Origin: CAVVZJ01 sp963752755
GTDB lineage: Bacteria; Planctomycetota; Planctomycetia; Isosphaerales; Isosphaeraceae
NCBI GenBank assembly: GCA_963752755.1
Contig: CAVVZJ010000007.1
Coordinates: 1-40,498 of the forward strand
Direction: 5' to 3'
DNA length: 40,498 nt
The notes under the pieces are model-generated. The model saw only the letters and a list, made by a program, of their open reading frames with translations. It was not told the origin of the DNA and ran no database searches. Positions within the stretch are counted from its first letter, which is position 1. Each line of letters begins with the position of its first letter. The translations under genes and the position numbers were made by a program. Below are positions 7,425 to 18,259 of this stretch, in pieces.

Positions 7425-7764
7425 ATCACTGGTTAAATAGCCGGTCAATCAGAATTTTCTTGATGGACCAATTTTCGGGGCCACCACGATGTAAATAAAA
7501 TGAAAGATTATATATATATTTAAAACTAACCCATCGGATTCCAGCCGGTGGAGGCGATCAGTTTGCCGTATGTTGGCGGCCTTGCCACGAAAGCGCCCCG
7601 ATTTGGCCTTCCTCAGCCCGTCGATCCCCAACGGGAACGGCGGGCGTCCGAGGCGCGGACGGGGCCGGTCCCGGGTCGTCGGGCCGGGCGGTGGCGGCGG
7701 TCCGTCTCCGGAGGGCCCTGGATGAGGCCCCGCGACGCCCCACCGGCCCGCGACCGACAGCCGT
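7425..7764. other. Intergenic stretch with an AT-rich island
   Basis: No convincing gene is seen. Bases ~7495-7530 are almost pure A/T (a run of alternating TATATATATA followed by TTTAAAA) in otherwise GC-rich DNA. On the minus strand this island lies upstream of the orphan leader and could be its promoter region. The remainder, to the aminotransferase stop, has only short shadow frames. Confidence 0.4.
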
Positions 7765-8904
7765 TCAGGCCGCGCCGACCTCGGAGAGGGCCTGGCGCAA
7801 CGCCGCCAGCAGCCGCTCGATGTCGTCCCTCGTGTTATAGCCGTGGATCGCGATCCGGAGCCGCCCGGCGTGTCCCATGATGTGGATGTCCTGGGCCCGG
7901 AGGCGACGATGGAGTTCGTTGGCCGCCGGGTGCCGGAAGGCGAGGATGCCGGCGAGGTGGCCCTCGTCCTTGGGGGTCAGCAGTTCCACGGGCAGGGCGG
8001 CCAGTCCCTCGAGACACGCGGCCACCAGCGGCCGGCCCGCCTCGGCGATCCGCTCGACGCCGACCCGCCGGATGTAGTCGAGCCCGGCGCGGATGGCGTA
8101 AACCGCCGGGAAGTTGGGCATGCCCACGGTGAACCCGGCGGCGCCGGGCTGGCTCACCGCCGTCTCGAACCGCCCCGGCCCGAAGGCGTCCCGCAAGTGG
8201 AACCAGCCGCCGGCCGGGACGCGCCAGGCGTCGCGCGGGCCGCGGGGACGCCGACGAGGCCCCCGCCGTGGCTGGCCAGGATCCATTTGTGCGTGCTGCT
8301 GACGATGAGGTCCGCGCCGCCAGGTCGAGCGGGATCCGGCCCAGGGCCTGCGTCACGTCCACGGCCAGCAGCGCGGGCGAACGGGAACGCACGGCCTCGA
8401 CCACGGGGGGCAGGGCGAGGCGGAATCCGTTGAAGAAGCTGACCAGCGAGGTGGTCACCAGCCGCGTCCGGGGCCCCAGCAGGCCGACCAGGTCCTCGAC
8501 CCGGAGCGCACCCTCGCGGGCCCGCCAGAGCTTGACGGTCGCCGGACAGTCGGCCTGGAGCCAGGGCGTGGCCCCGGCCGGGAAGTCGAGGTCGTTGATC
8601 ACCACCTCGTCTCCGGGCTTCAGCCGCAACGCCAGGGCGGCCAGGTTGTACGCCTCGGACGATGCACGAGCAGATCCCCACCTCAACGGGCGTCAGGCCG
8701 AACATGCCGGCGACCAGCGCCTTGGCCGCCTCCCATTGCGCGAAGTGGCGGTCGCGGCCGTCCATGCCGAGTTGCTTGTCCCGGAAATACTGGCCGAGCG
8801 CTTCGCCGACCGTCGAGCGGCGGGATCCCCTCGGCGGCCGTGTTCAGGTAGGTCATCCCTTCCAGGCTCGGGAACGATGAGCGTCGCGACGATTCGTCGA
8901 GCAT
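7765..8904 (-). CDS. Aminotransferase class V-fold PLP enzyme (frameshifted)
   Basis: Collating frames gives a ~380-aa PLP-dependent enzyme of the class V/cysteine desulfurase fold, starting at ATG 8904 ('SLEGMTYLNTAAEGIPP'). Recognisable parts are 'RHFAQWEAAKALVAGMFGL', 'LKPGDEVVINDLDFPAG', 'LLAVDVTQALGRIPLDLA' (PLP-binding Asp), 'DLIVSSTHKWILASHGGG' (the PLP Lys in THKW) and a C-terminal domain, 'GRLRIAIHGYNTRDDIERLL'. Shifts are needed near 8822, 8665, 8320 and 8240, so as sequenced it cannot make one protein. Members act as desulfurases, lyases or transaminases; the specificity is undetermined. Confidence 0.8.
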
Positions 8905-9156
8905 GAGTGCCTCCGCTTTGATCGCTTCGATCTCAGATGCGGCCCGCTCTGACTTATCCGGTGACTCGGCCTCGAATCAAGCCAATCCACCCGGAATTCC
9001 GCCACTCCCGGTCGCGACGGACCGAATCCGGCGCGAGTGCGGGGGCCGGAGCGGGCGCCCTCCGAGTGCTCGGCGTCCGCGATCCCTGGCCGGTGATCAG
9101 CCTCGGAGGACGGCGGCTCCTGCATCGAGGGCCGGGGCCAGCCGCCGGGGAATGGG

Positions 9157-12100
9157 TCAGGGGCGCTGGGCGGTCGCGTCGTCGAAGAGCAGGGGGGTGA
9201 GCTCGCGGCGGTCGCGGGGTTCGAGGTCTTCGGGCTTGAGGCCGGACTGGCGGGCGCGGTCGCGGGCGTCGCGGAAGGCGTCGGGGCGGTGGGCCTGGTG
9301 GTAGGCGCGGGCGAGGTGGGCGAGGACGGAGCCGGTCGGGCGGCCCTGGGCTGGCGAGTTCGAGGTCGGCGATCGCCTTGTCGAGCTGGCCGAGGCGGGT
9401 GTAGATCACGCCGCGGGTGTCGTAGAACTGGGGGTAAACCTGCTTCGACTCGGCGAAGGCGCGGTCGATCCAGGTGAGGGCTTCCCGGGGTTTGTCGAGC
9501 CCTTCGCAGAGGGTCCAGGCGAGGTTGTTGAGGAAGGTCAGGTCGGCGGGCTTCTTCTGGAGGGCCTGCTGGTAGAGCTGGACCTCGTCGGCGTAGCGGC
9601 CCTGGACGTGGCGGAGGTAGCCGCGGGAGACGAGCAGGTCGGGGGCCTCGGGCTCGCGGGCGAGGGCGGCGTCGAAGACGGTGTCGGCCAGGTCGAGGAG
9701 GCGAGGCTCCTTGGGGGGGCCGCTGGTGATGAGGGCCACGACGTTGCGGACCAGCTCGCGGAGGTCGGCGGGCTCGGCCTGGGAGGCGGCGTCGCGGTAG
9801 AGCTTGAGGGCCTCCTCGGCGCGGCCCTGGCGGGCCACGATCGTGGCGCGGATCCAGGCGGTGGTCGGCCAGGTCGCGGCGAGCCGGCCGGCGAGGTCCT
9901 CGGCGGCCTTGGGGTCGATCTTGTCGAGGGCGGCACCAGGCGTCGGCCGTCGGCCTGGGCGTCGGGGCTCTGCGACTGCGCGGTCGTCGAAGGTCTGGCG
10001 GATCAAGGCGACGGCGTCGGCCGTGCGGTCGCTGGGCCTGGAGCCATCGGCGCGGAGCAGGACGGTGTTGAGGCCGTCGGGGGCGTGCGGTTTCGAGGCG
10101 TTTGATCTGGCGGTCGGCCTCGTCGAGCTTCCTGGCGGCCAGGAGCAGCTCGGCGTGGCGGTCGATGGCGGCGGGGGTGGCGCCGGACCCCCGGGCGTCG
10201 ATGGCGGCGACGTCGGCGGCCTCGGCGAAGCGGCCGCCGCGGAGGTAGAGCTGCACAGGACCGAGCGGGCGACGCCGGCCGAGGGGATGTCCGCCGGGAG
10301 GTCCTTGAGCAAGGGGGCGAGGATCTGTTCGGCCTCGCGATGGTGGGTCTCCTCGGGGCCTGCGGGCCAGGACGATGCCGCGGGTCAGGCGGTCCTCGGG
10401 GGTGTCGGCCTTGGAGGGGTCGGGCTCGACCAGGGCGAGGGCCTCGCGCCAGGCGTCGAGGTCGCCGGCATGGCCGGAGCGGAGCAGGGCCAGGGCGCGG
10501 TCCACCCAGCGCTGGGCGGGGTCGCGCTGGCGGGCGTCGCGGAGGATCTGCTCGGCCTCGGCGGATCCGGCGGGTCTTCTCGAAGTAGTCGGCGACGTTG
10601 CGGACGATTGGGGGTCGGTCGGCCACTTCTGCCAGGGCGGTGCGATAGGCGGCGTCGGCCTGGCCGGGTTGCCGGCGATCCGCCAGCACTGGGCATAAAT
10701 GAACTCGGGCTGCTCCAGACCATTGACGTTCGGGATGAGCTGCTCGACGGCCCGCGAGGCGGCGTCGGCCTGGCTGCGGCCGGCGAGGAACATCACGAGG
10801 GCGAGTCGGGGGCCGAGCTGGTCGGGTTGCTTCTGGACGAGCTGGCGGAGGGTGGCCTCGGCCTCGTCGGGGCGGCCGGCGGCGTTGAGCAGGCGGGCGT
10901 ACCAGACGCGGGCGTCGAGGCCCTCGGGGTCGCCTTCGAGGACCTGGCGGGCGAGGTCGGCGGCGCGGGCGTTGTCCCCCTTGAGCAGGGCGGCCTCGGC
11001 CAGGGCGCGGTCGAGGGTGGGGACCTCGGCGCCATGCTCGCGGCGGAGGCGGCTAGGTCGGCCGGGCGGTTCAGGTCGGTGTAGAGCCGGACGAGGCGCT
11101 GCAGGGCGACCGGGCCGCCGTCGTGGCGGAGGGCGTCCTCGTAGGCCGCGGCGGCCTCGGCCTTCTGGCCGCGAAGCTCGAGGAGCCGGCCGCGGAGGAG
11201 GTAGCCGAAGCGCTGCTGGCGGGCCTCGGTCACGATCTGGTCGATGAGCGGCTCGGCCTCATCGAGCCGGTGCGTGGCGGTCTGGTCCGACTCGCCGGGC
11301 GTCGCCTGGAGCAGCTCCTGGACGCGGGCGATCTTCCAGTAGAGGCCCTTGCGCCGCTTTTCTGCTTGAGCCGAGCGATGTCGTGGTCGGCGGCCTCGCG
11401 GTCGTTCTCGGCGAGGGCGACTTCGAGGAGGAAGAGCAGGGGCAGGGGGTCGTCGGGCCGGGCGTCGGCCCATTGCTCGTAGGCGCGTCGGGCCTCGTCG
11501 GAGTTGTGCTGGGCGTTGTAGAGGTCGCCGAGGGCCTTCCAGACGTCGGGGCGCTGGTCGGGCGGGAGGTGGTCAAGGTCGCGGACGAGTTGCTCGCGGG
11601 CCTCCTGGCCACGGCCGCGGAGGGTCAGGAGGCGGGCCCTGGCGATCCGCAAGGCCGCGCGGTCGCCGGCGGCCTCGGGGGCCATCGCCTGTTCGAGGAC
11701 GGTCAGGGCCGGCTCGACCTGGCCCTTGCGGGCCAATCGCTCGGCGCGGGCGAGCCAGAGGTCGGCGTCGGCCTTCTGGTGCTGGTTGGCCTGTTCGAGC
11801 AAGGCGAGGGCGTCGTCGTCGCGGCCCTGGGCGACCAGCAGGTCGGCCTGGAGCTGGACGAGGCCGGGGGCGGCCGGGGCGGCGCTGGCTGGCGCGTTCG
11901 ACGAGCTGGCGGACCGCGGTCCAGTCGCGGCGGTCGCGGGGCAAGCGGACCTGGTCGAGGAACTCCAGGCGGGCCAGGGTGATCAGCAGGCTCGGCTGGT
12001 CGCCGAGGCGTTCGAGGGCCTGGCGGGCCTCTTGCCGGGCCTCGGCCGGCCGACGCCCCTGAAGCATCCGGATGCGGGCCAGGCGGGGGGCGGGCAAGGT

Positions 12101-13506
12101 CGGGTCGGCATTGATGGCGCGCTGGTAGCTGTCGAGGGCTTCGGTCTCATCGCGGACGGCCTCGAAGGCCTGGCCGATCGTGAACTCGATCTGGGCGACC
12201 AGCGACGCCGGGGCGCCGCGGCGGGCCTGCTGGAGCCTGTGGACCGCCTCGGTGGGCTGGTTCTGGCGGAGCCGCTGGAGACCCTGGAGGAAGAGGTAGT
12301 GCGGGCCGGGCTCCTCGCGGCCGTCGAGGCGGCGGAACTGCTCGATCAACGGTTCGGCCTCGGCGACCCGGCCGGTCTGGAGCAGGACGAAGGCCAGCCG
12401 CCAGGTCAGGTCGCTATCGGTGCCGTTGGAGAGCACGAGACCGCGTCGCCAGTCCTCGATGGCCTCGGCGGGCCGGTTCTGCTGGAAGTGGGAGAGCCCC
12501 TCCAGGCGCGGCGCGGGGGTCGTCGCGGGCGTCCTCGGGCAGGCTCCGCAGGTGCTGGCGGGCGACCTCGGGGCGGTCGCGGCGGAGGTAGTAGTCGGCG
12601 GCGAGCAGGCGGACGTCCGGGCGGTCGGGGGCCAGGGTGACGGCTTGCTCGATCGCGGTGTCGGCCTGCTGATCGAGGTCGGCGGCGGCGTCGCGGTCGC
12701 CGCGGGCCTCGGCCTGGTGGGCCAGCTCGGCGAGGTAGCGGCTGCGGACCAGTTGGGCGTCGGCCCGGGCCGATTCGGGCACCGCGGCCAGCAGGTCGTC
12801 GAGGACCTGGCGGCCTTGCTTGGGGGCGTTCTTCTCGTCGCGGTAGAGCACGGCCAGCCGCTCGGCGACGGTGAGTTCGGCCGGGTCGAGCTGGCGGGCC
12901 TTCTCGTAGAGCTGGATGGCCCGGTCGAGGGGCTCGTCGCGCCGGGTGCTCTGGGCCAGGCCCTCCTGCACGCGGGCGCGGAGCCGGTAGGCGTCGGCAT
13001 CCCGGGCGCCCTTCTCGATGAGCTGGCGGGCCAGGTCGTCGGCGAGGTTGTAGCGGGGGCCGGGCTCGGGCAGGAGGGGAGCGACCTTCAGGTGCAGGGC
13101 GACCAGGCGACGGCGGAGGGCCTGGCTCTGGGGGCCGTCGGGGGCCAGGCGGAGCGACAGTTCGCCGAGCTTGATCGCGCTGAGCAGGTCGTCGGCGCTG
13201 CGGGCCGAGCGTTCGAGCAGCTCGGTCTTGAGGTTGAGGGCCTCGAGGTTGCGGGGTTCGCGGCGGAGGGCCTCGTTGAGGTAGCTGAGAGCGAGGTCGG
13301 TCCGGCCGGCCTCGACCTGCCGGCGGGCCTGGGCGACCAGCGTGCGGCTGCCGTCGGGCCGCAGGACCAGGGCCAGGGCCAACGCCGCGACGCTCAGCGC
13401 GAGCAAGGCGGCCAGGATGGCCGCGGCGCCGGCGGTTCAGCCGCCAGACGCGTTGGCGACGGGACTGGTCGGCCTTCCTGGCCGGGGGAGGCGTCGGGGT
13501 GCTCAC
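9157..13506 (-). CDS. Large TPR-repeat membrane protein of the exopolysaccharide locus (frameshifted)
   Basis: About 1450 codons from GTG 13506 (preceded by AAGGAG) to the stop at 9157-9159. A single membrane segment (ILAALLALSVAALALALVL) follows a basic N-terminus; the rest is tandem tetratricopeptide repeats, for example 'ALSYLNEALRREPRNLEALN', 'AYEQWADARPDDPLPLLFLL' and 'EVQLYQQALQKKPADLTFLN'. At least ten single-base shifts are needed (near 13440, 12510, 11890, 11360, 11045, 10670, 10570, 10360, 10265, 10090, 9950 and 9355). It is divergent from the EpsI/exosortase genes. Long TPR proteins accompany many exosortase/EPS loci and are thought to scaffold assembly; that role here is inference. 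Confidence 0.78.
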
Positions 13507-13728
13507 GGGGGCAGGCTCCTTGCCGGGGTGGGGAGGCTCTCGGCCGCGGGCATCTGGGAGGCGGCGTCCGGCCCTGGGCTCGGCGCGCGGCATCGGCATC
13601 GGCGGCGTGGTCCCCAAACGATGTTAGGCGAGGAGGCGCCGGGCTCAAGGGCCGGGGCCGCGATCGGGGCGTTTCCGACGGCCGTGTTCGCTCCGGGCAA
13701 CATCGGGGTGGAACGGCCGGGACCGGCC

Positions 13729-13758
13729 TTTACGGCGCCCGGCCGGCCCGGCTACACT
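13729..13758 (+). promoter_or_regulatory. Putative promoter of the EpsI-exosortase genes
   Basis: TTTACG (13729-13734) and TACACT (13753-13758) are 18 bp apart in the divergent spacer between the TPR gene and the EpsI-like gene. The same arrangement (TTTACC, 18 bp, CATAAT) precedes the GT4 gene at 20853. Placed by eye. Confidence 0.4.
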
Positions 13759-13768
13759 GTGACGGGCG

Positions 13769-13831
13769 ATGTCGCACCAAACGACCGCTGGAATGGACCC
13801 CGAGACGCCCGCGAGCCGACGCCGCCAATGA
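13769..13831 (+). CDS. Possible 20-codon leader ORF overlapping the EpsI-like start
   Basis: ATG 13769 opens a 20-residue frame (ending RRRQ) whose stop overlaps the ATG of the EpsI-like gene as ATGA (13828-13831). It could couple translation of the following gene, or be chance, or be the true EpsI start separated by a sequencing shift. It has no recognisable family. Confidence 0.25.
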   Translation: MSHQTTAGMDPETPASRRRQ

Positions 13832-14585
13832 GCCTGATGATCGATCCGTCCCCCACGCCGTCCGCCGCGACGCCCCCAGGCCAGGAAGGCCGGGCCACCC
13901 GCCCGGCGGGGATCGGGTGGCGCGTGGCCCTCGCCCTGAGCCTGCTGGCCGGCTCGGCCGCCGTCCGCTTCTGGCAGTCGCGGGGCGTGGATGAGATGAT
14001 GCGCAGGGGCTCGTCGGCCCCTTCCCGCTGAAGACTCTGCCCAGGACCCTGGGCGACTGGGAGGGCACCGACGAGGTGCTGGACCCCCAGATCGCGCAGA
14101 ATACCGGCTGCACGGACTACGTCTTCCGGACCTACACGAACACCAAGACCGGCACCCGGGTCGGCCTGATCCTGCTGTACGGCCCGGCCGAGGAAGTCTT
14201 CCTGCACGCGCCCGAGAAGTGCTACCCGAACGCCGGCTACAGCCTGCTGGCCGGTCCCGAATCGCGGACCGTCGCGGCCCGCCAGGGCCGGTATCCGTTC
14301 ACCTCACTGTTCTTCGCCAAGGGGGAGGGGGGGCAGGCCGAGCGGCAGGAGGTGTACTACACCTGGCGCTACCTGGACCGCTGGACGCCCCAGCTTGTGG
14401 TGATGAAGCGGATCGAGCGGATTCCGGGGATGTTCAAGGTCCACCTGTCGCGTCAGGCCGGCGCCAACGAGTTGCGGGAGGTGGGCAACCCCTGCGAGGC
14501 GTTCCTGGCCGAGCTGATGCCCTGGATCGACCGGCGACTGGCCGAAGACGCGGCCGCCGCCGCCCCGGCTCGGCCGGTCTCCTGA
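13828..14585 (+). CDS. EpsI-like exosortase-associated protein (one frameshift)
   Basis: With one shift near 14008 the gene reads as 252 aa. An N-terminal membrane segment ('VALALSLLAGSAAVRFW') is followed by 'PFPLKTLPRTLGDWEGTDEV', the classic EpsI opening ('P..LG.W.G'). Next come 'VGLILLYGPAEEVFLHAPEK', 'CYPNAGYSLL' and 'VYYTWRYLDRWTPQLVVMKR'. The H-x-P-E-x-C-Y motif is the conserved core of EpsI proteins. EpsI proteins are found with exosortases in EPS loci; their exact function is not settled. The gene is followed by the Wzz/BY-kinase gene on the same strand. Confidence 0.82.
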
Positions 14586-14689
14586 GGTCCCGACCCGACC
14601 CGACCCGACCGTGGCCCCGCCGCCAACGCCGGAACCGCCCCGTCCGCACGCCCCAGACGTCCGTCCACGACTTGAGGGCCGAGCCAACG

Positions 14690-17053
14690 ATGGACACGCC
14701 GGACCGTCCCCACCCCACGCCGGAAAACCCGTCGTACCCGCCGCCCGCTCCCTTGCCGACGGCGCCGTTGCCGCCGCGGTCCGGTCCGGCCCCGGCCTGG
14801 GAGGAGCCGCTGCCGACGCGGCCGACCGCCGCCGGCCAGGATGATCACCCCCGGACGGTGCTGCGGGCCGTCCGCCGCCACTGGTGGCAGATCCTGCTGA
14901 TCTGGGTCGTCGCCTCGGCGGGCCTGGTGGCCGCTCGTCCACGCCGGGTCCTGCCGTCCTACGAGGCCTTCGCCTGGTGCAGGTCGAGCCGACCGCCGCC
15001 GTCGCCGCTCGGCCGAGAAGAGCTTCGCCGTCAGCGAGACGACCTACATGCAAGACCCAGGTCCGGCTGATCACCAGCCCCGACGTGCTCGGCGCCGCCC
15101 TGCACGACCAGAAGGTCGCCGGGCTGCCGCGGATCTCAGCGGTCGCTCGACCCGGAGGTCGAGCTGCGCAACGGAGCTGGTACGACGATCATCCCCGACA
15201 CCGAGCCTGGGTCAGCGATGGCATACCCGGACCGACCGCAGGAGGCCGACGATCGTCAACGCCGTGGTCGAGGCCTACCTGAAGGCCGCCCGGAACTGAC
15301 GGCGCGAGGAGATGACCGAGGGGCTGAAGCGCGATTCGAGGACCTGCGGCACGAAGTTCCGCGACGAGGTCCAGGGGCGGAAGGACGGGCTGCTGGCGCT
15401 GGCCGGGCAGGGGGCAGTCGCCCCGGCCGCCGAGGCACCGACAAGAACGCCGCCAAGCCAGGGGGTCCGGTCAGCGGCCGAGGAGACTGCGCGTCAACGA
15501 GGTGACGCTCGGTCACGGCCGACAGCCAGCAGCTCGGCGACCTGACCGACGAGATCCGGGTGGCCAAGCTGACGCTGGCCCGGCTGCGTCCGAGCGGCCG
15601 ATCGGTGCAGCCCGTCGCCCGACGAGCTGGAGCGCCAGGTCCGAGCGGCCTGCCGACGCCAGCCGGCCGTGGCGGCCCTGCGTCGAGGCAGATGGGCGCG
15701 ACCGCCGCAAGGAGGCCCAGCGGCTGGCCGTCAAGCCCGGGGACCCGGCCCGCGATCCTCGCCAGCGGCTCCAGAAGGAACTCGACCGCCTCGAAAGCGA
15801 GTATCAGCAGCTCTGGAAGGAACTGTACCCGGAACTGAGCCGCGAGGTCCGCCGGGCGCCGGTCGCGGAGGACGACGGGCTCGTCCAGGAGATCGAGAAC
15901 GACCTGCGGCAGACGGGCTGCTGGCCAACCGGCTCCGCAACGAGGACCAGATGCTGGACGGGCGGCTCGAAAAGCTCGAAGGTCAGAGCAAGCGGACCGG
16001 CGACCGGGCCCTTCAAATCCGGTTCCTCACCGACGCCCGCGAGCAAACCAGGCGAACCTCGAGAAGGTCGAGGAGATATCGCCCAGCTCCTGTACGAGCA
16101 GTACAGCAACTGCCTCGATCAACGTGGCCGCCAAGGCCCGGCCGCCTGGGCCAGCCGACCTACGACAACCGGCTGAAGCTGATGGCCGCGGCGCCGGTCG
16201 GCGTGCTGGCGGTGGTGCTCGGCGCTGTTCACGCTGATGGAGCTGCGGGCCGGCCGGGTGGCCGACCCGGACGACCTGACGGCCCGGGTCCGGCTGGGCG
16301 TCCTGGGCGTCGTCCCGCCGCTGCCGGCCTTGCACGGCCGGCGGGGGCGCTCCGCCGCGCGGCGAAGACCGCCGTCAGGTCGAGGAGTTCGTGCAGAGCC
16401 TCGACCACCTGCGGGTCGCCCTCTGTGCCAGCCGTCCCGACGGCAGCCGGCAGCCGCTGCGTGCTGATCACCAGCGCCTGCGGCGGCGAGGGGAAGACGA
16501 CCCTGGCCGCGCAGCTCGCCGGCCGCTGCGCCAACGCCGGGCTGCCGACCCTGCTGGTCGACGCCGACCTGCGTCGGCCCCCGCTGGGCGAGCTGCTGGA
16601 GGTCCCCGAGGGACCCGGCCTGGCCGACGTCCTGGCCGGCGAGGCGCGAGCCGAAGGCGCGATGGTGGTCATCGGCGATGCCGGCGGGTTCCACCTGCTG
16701 CCGGCCGGCACGCCGGGCCGCGACCCCAGCCGGCTCCTGCAGGGCGAGCCGGCTCGGCCAGCTCATGGCCCAGCTCCGGGCGACCTTCGACGTGGTCATC
16801 GTCGACGCCCCGCCGGTCCTGGCCGTGCCGGATGCCCTGCTGCTCGGCCGCTGGACCGACGGGGCGGTGCTGGCCGTCCGCCACGACACCAGCCGGTTTC
16901 CCCTGGTCGAGCGGGCCAACCGCCGGCTGACCGCGTCGGCATCCCGGTGCTCGGGCGCGGTGGTCAACGGCGTGCCGGACGATGGAGAACAGCTACGGCG
17001 CTACCAGCTACAACCCCTACGCCGGCCGCGGCGCCGACCACGGTGGGGCCTGA
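14690..17053 (+). CDS. Polysaccharide co-polymerase / tyrosine autokinase (Wzz-BY-kinase), frameshifted
   Basis: About 788 codons. After a Pro-rich cytoplasmic N-terminus come the Wzz-like first membrane helix ('WWQILLIWVVASAGLVAA'), a periplasmic coiled-coil region ('LQKELDRLESEYQQLWKEL'), a second helix ('LMAAAPVGVLAVVLGA') and a BY-kinase domain. The domain has Walker A 'SACGGEGKTTLAAQ', Walker A' 'TLLVDADLRRPP' and Walker B 'FDVVIVDAPPVLAV'. The C-terminus is a tyrosine cluster, 'ENSYGATSYNPYAGRG', the usual autophosphorylation tail. Many single-base shifts, most between 14950 and 16450, break the frame. The protein should control chain length and export of the polysaccharide made by this locus. 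Confidence 0.8.
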
Positions 17054-17253
17054 GTTGACGGGGGGAGGGTGGAGTGTGACGGGGGGAGGGAAGAGGCCGC
17101 GGCTCCGACCCCTGACCCTCCGCCGGCCGTCGCGGCAAAGACCGCTCGCGACGCGACGGGAACCCGCTCCCCACCCCCGGCACCCGCCACGCTTCCCTCT
17201 CCACGCGTCACGCTCCACCCCGCCACTCTCCAGCCCATGACGGAGCCCGCCGC

Positions 17254-18228
17254 CATGTCCGCGGAAACCTTGCCCGCCTGCCGCGAACGCCCGGCCCGGC
17301 CCGCCGCGGCTGGCCTTGGTCGTCGTCGGGGTGCTCGGCCTGGCCCTGATCGCCGCCTATGCCCCGAGCTTCCGCCTGCTGATGCTCCAGTGGGACGAAC
17401 CCGAATTACTCCCACGGCTATCTTCGTCATCCCGATCGCGCTGGCGATCCTCTGGATGCGTCGCGAGGGGCTCGACCGGTCCCGGCGCGGCCGGCCTGGG
17501 CGGGTTGGGGCGGCCTGGTCGCCTTGCTGGCCGCTCGCGTGGTCCTGTATGACCGCAACGAGCATGTGGCTCGAAGAGGCAACCATTCCCCTGGTCGTGG
17601 CCTGCCTGGTCGTGGCCCTGGGCGGCTGGCGCCTGCTCTGGGCGACATCGCCGGCGATCGCCTTCCTGTACTTCATGCTGCCCCTGCCGCCGAGCCTCAA
17701 CGCCATCCTGGCCGACCCGTTGCAGCGGCTCGCCACGATCGGCAGCACGGGGCTCCTGCAACTGATCGGCCTGCCCGTGCTGGCCGAGGGCAACGTGATC
17801 TTCGTCGGCGCCGACCGCCTGGAGGTGGCCCGCGCCTGCAACGGCCTGTCGATGCTGCTGAGCTTCGTGACGCTGATCACCGCCACGGTCCTGACCGTCG
17901 CCCGCGACCGCCCGGTCTGGGAGCGGGTGGTCCTCCTGCTGAGCACCTTGCCGATCGCGCTGGTGGCCAACATCCTGCGGATCGCCGCCACGGCCGTGCT
18001 CTACTACGCCTTCGGCCCGAACGCCCCGATGTTCTGGCCCGTTCGCCTCTGGTTCCCGACCGTGGACCAGCTCGCCCACGACACCGCCGGCTGGGCCATG
18101 ATGCCGATGGCCCTGGCCTTGATCTTCCTCGAGATGAGGCTGCTCTCGTGGCTGGTCGTCGAGGAGGAGGCCGCCGCCAAGCCCATGCTCTTCTTCCCGG
18201 CGGCCGGCGGGGGCGACGCGGCCGGTGA
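17254..18228 (+). CDS. Exosortase (membrane cysteine transpeptidase), frameshifted N-terminus
   Basis: A polytopic protein of ~325 aa. The N-terminal exosortase motif 'NYSHGY' is present at about 17401-17425 but split by shifts. The core is in one frame: 'FLYFMLPLPPSLN', the catalytic Cys in 'LEVARACNGLSMLLSF', the conserved Arg in 'VANILRIAATAVLYY' and the conserved His in 'DQLAHDTAGWAMMP'. Exosortases cleave and anchor C-terminally tagged exported proteins and sit within EPS loci; planctomycetes have their own exosortase types. No sorting-signal substrate is obvious in the window. In one frame the reading runs on without stop into the next gene; the neighbouring frame stops at 18226-18228. 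A 14-bp repeat (TGACGGGGGGAGGG) at 17056 and 17077 lies upstream. Confidence 0.85.
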
Positions 18229-18259
18229 AGAAATAGATCGTTTCAATCAGCCTGTTTTC

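Noticed and set aside
9608..12640. Several long plus-strand frames rich in Gly/Arg across the TPR gene
   Set aside because: They are complementary-strand shadows of GC-rich TPR coding sequence; the minus strand shows real TPR signatures.
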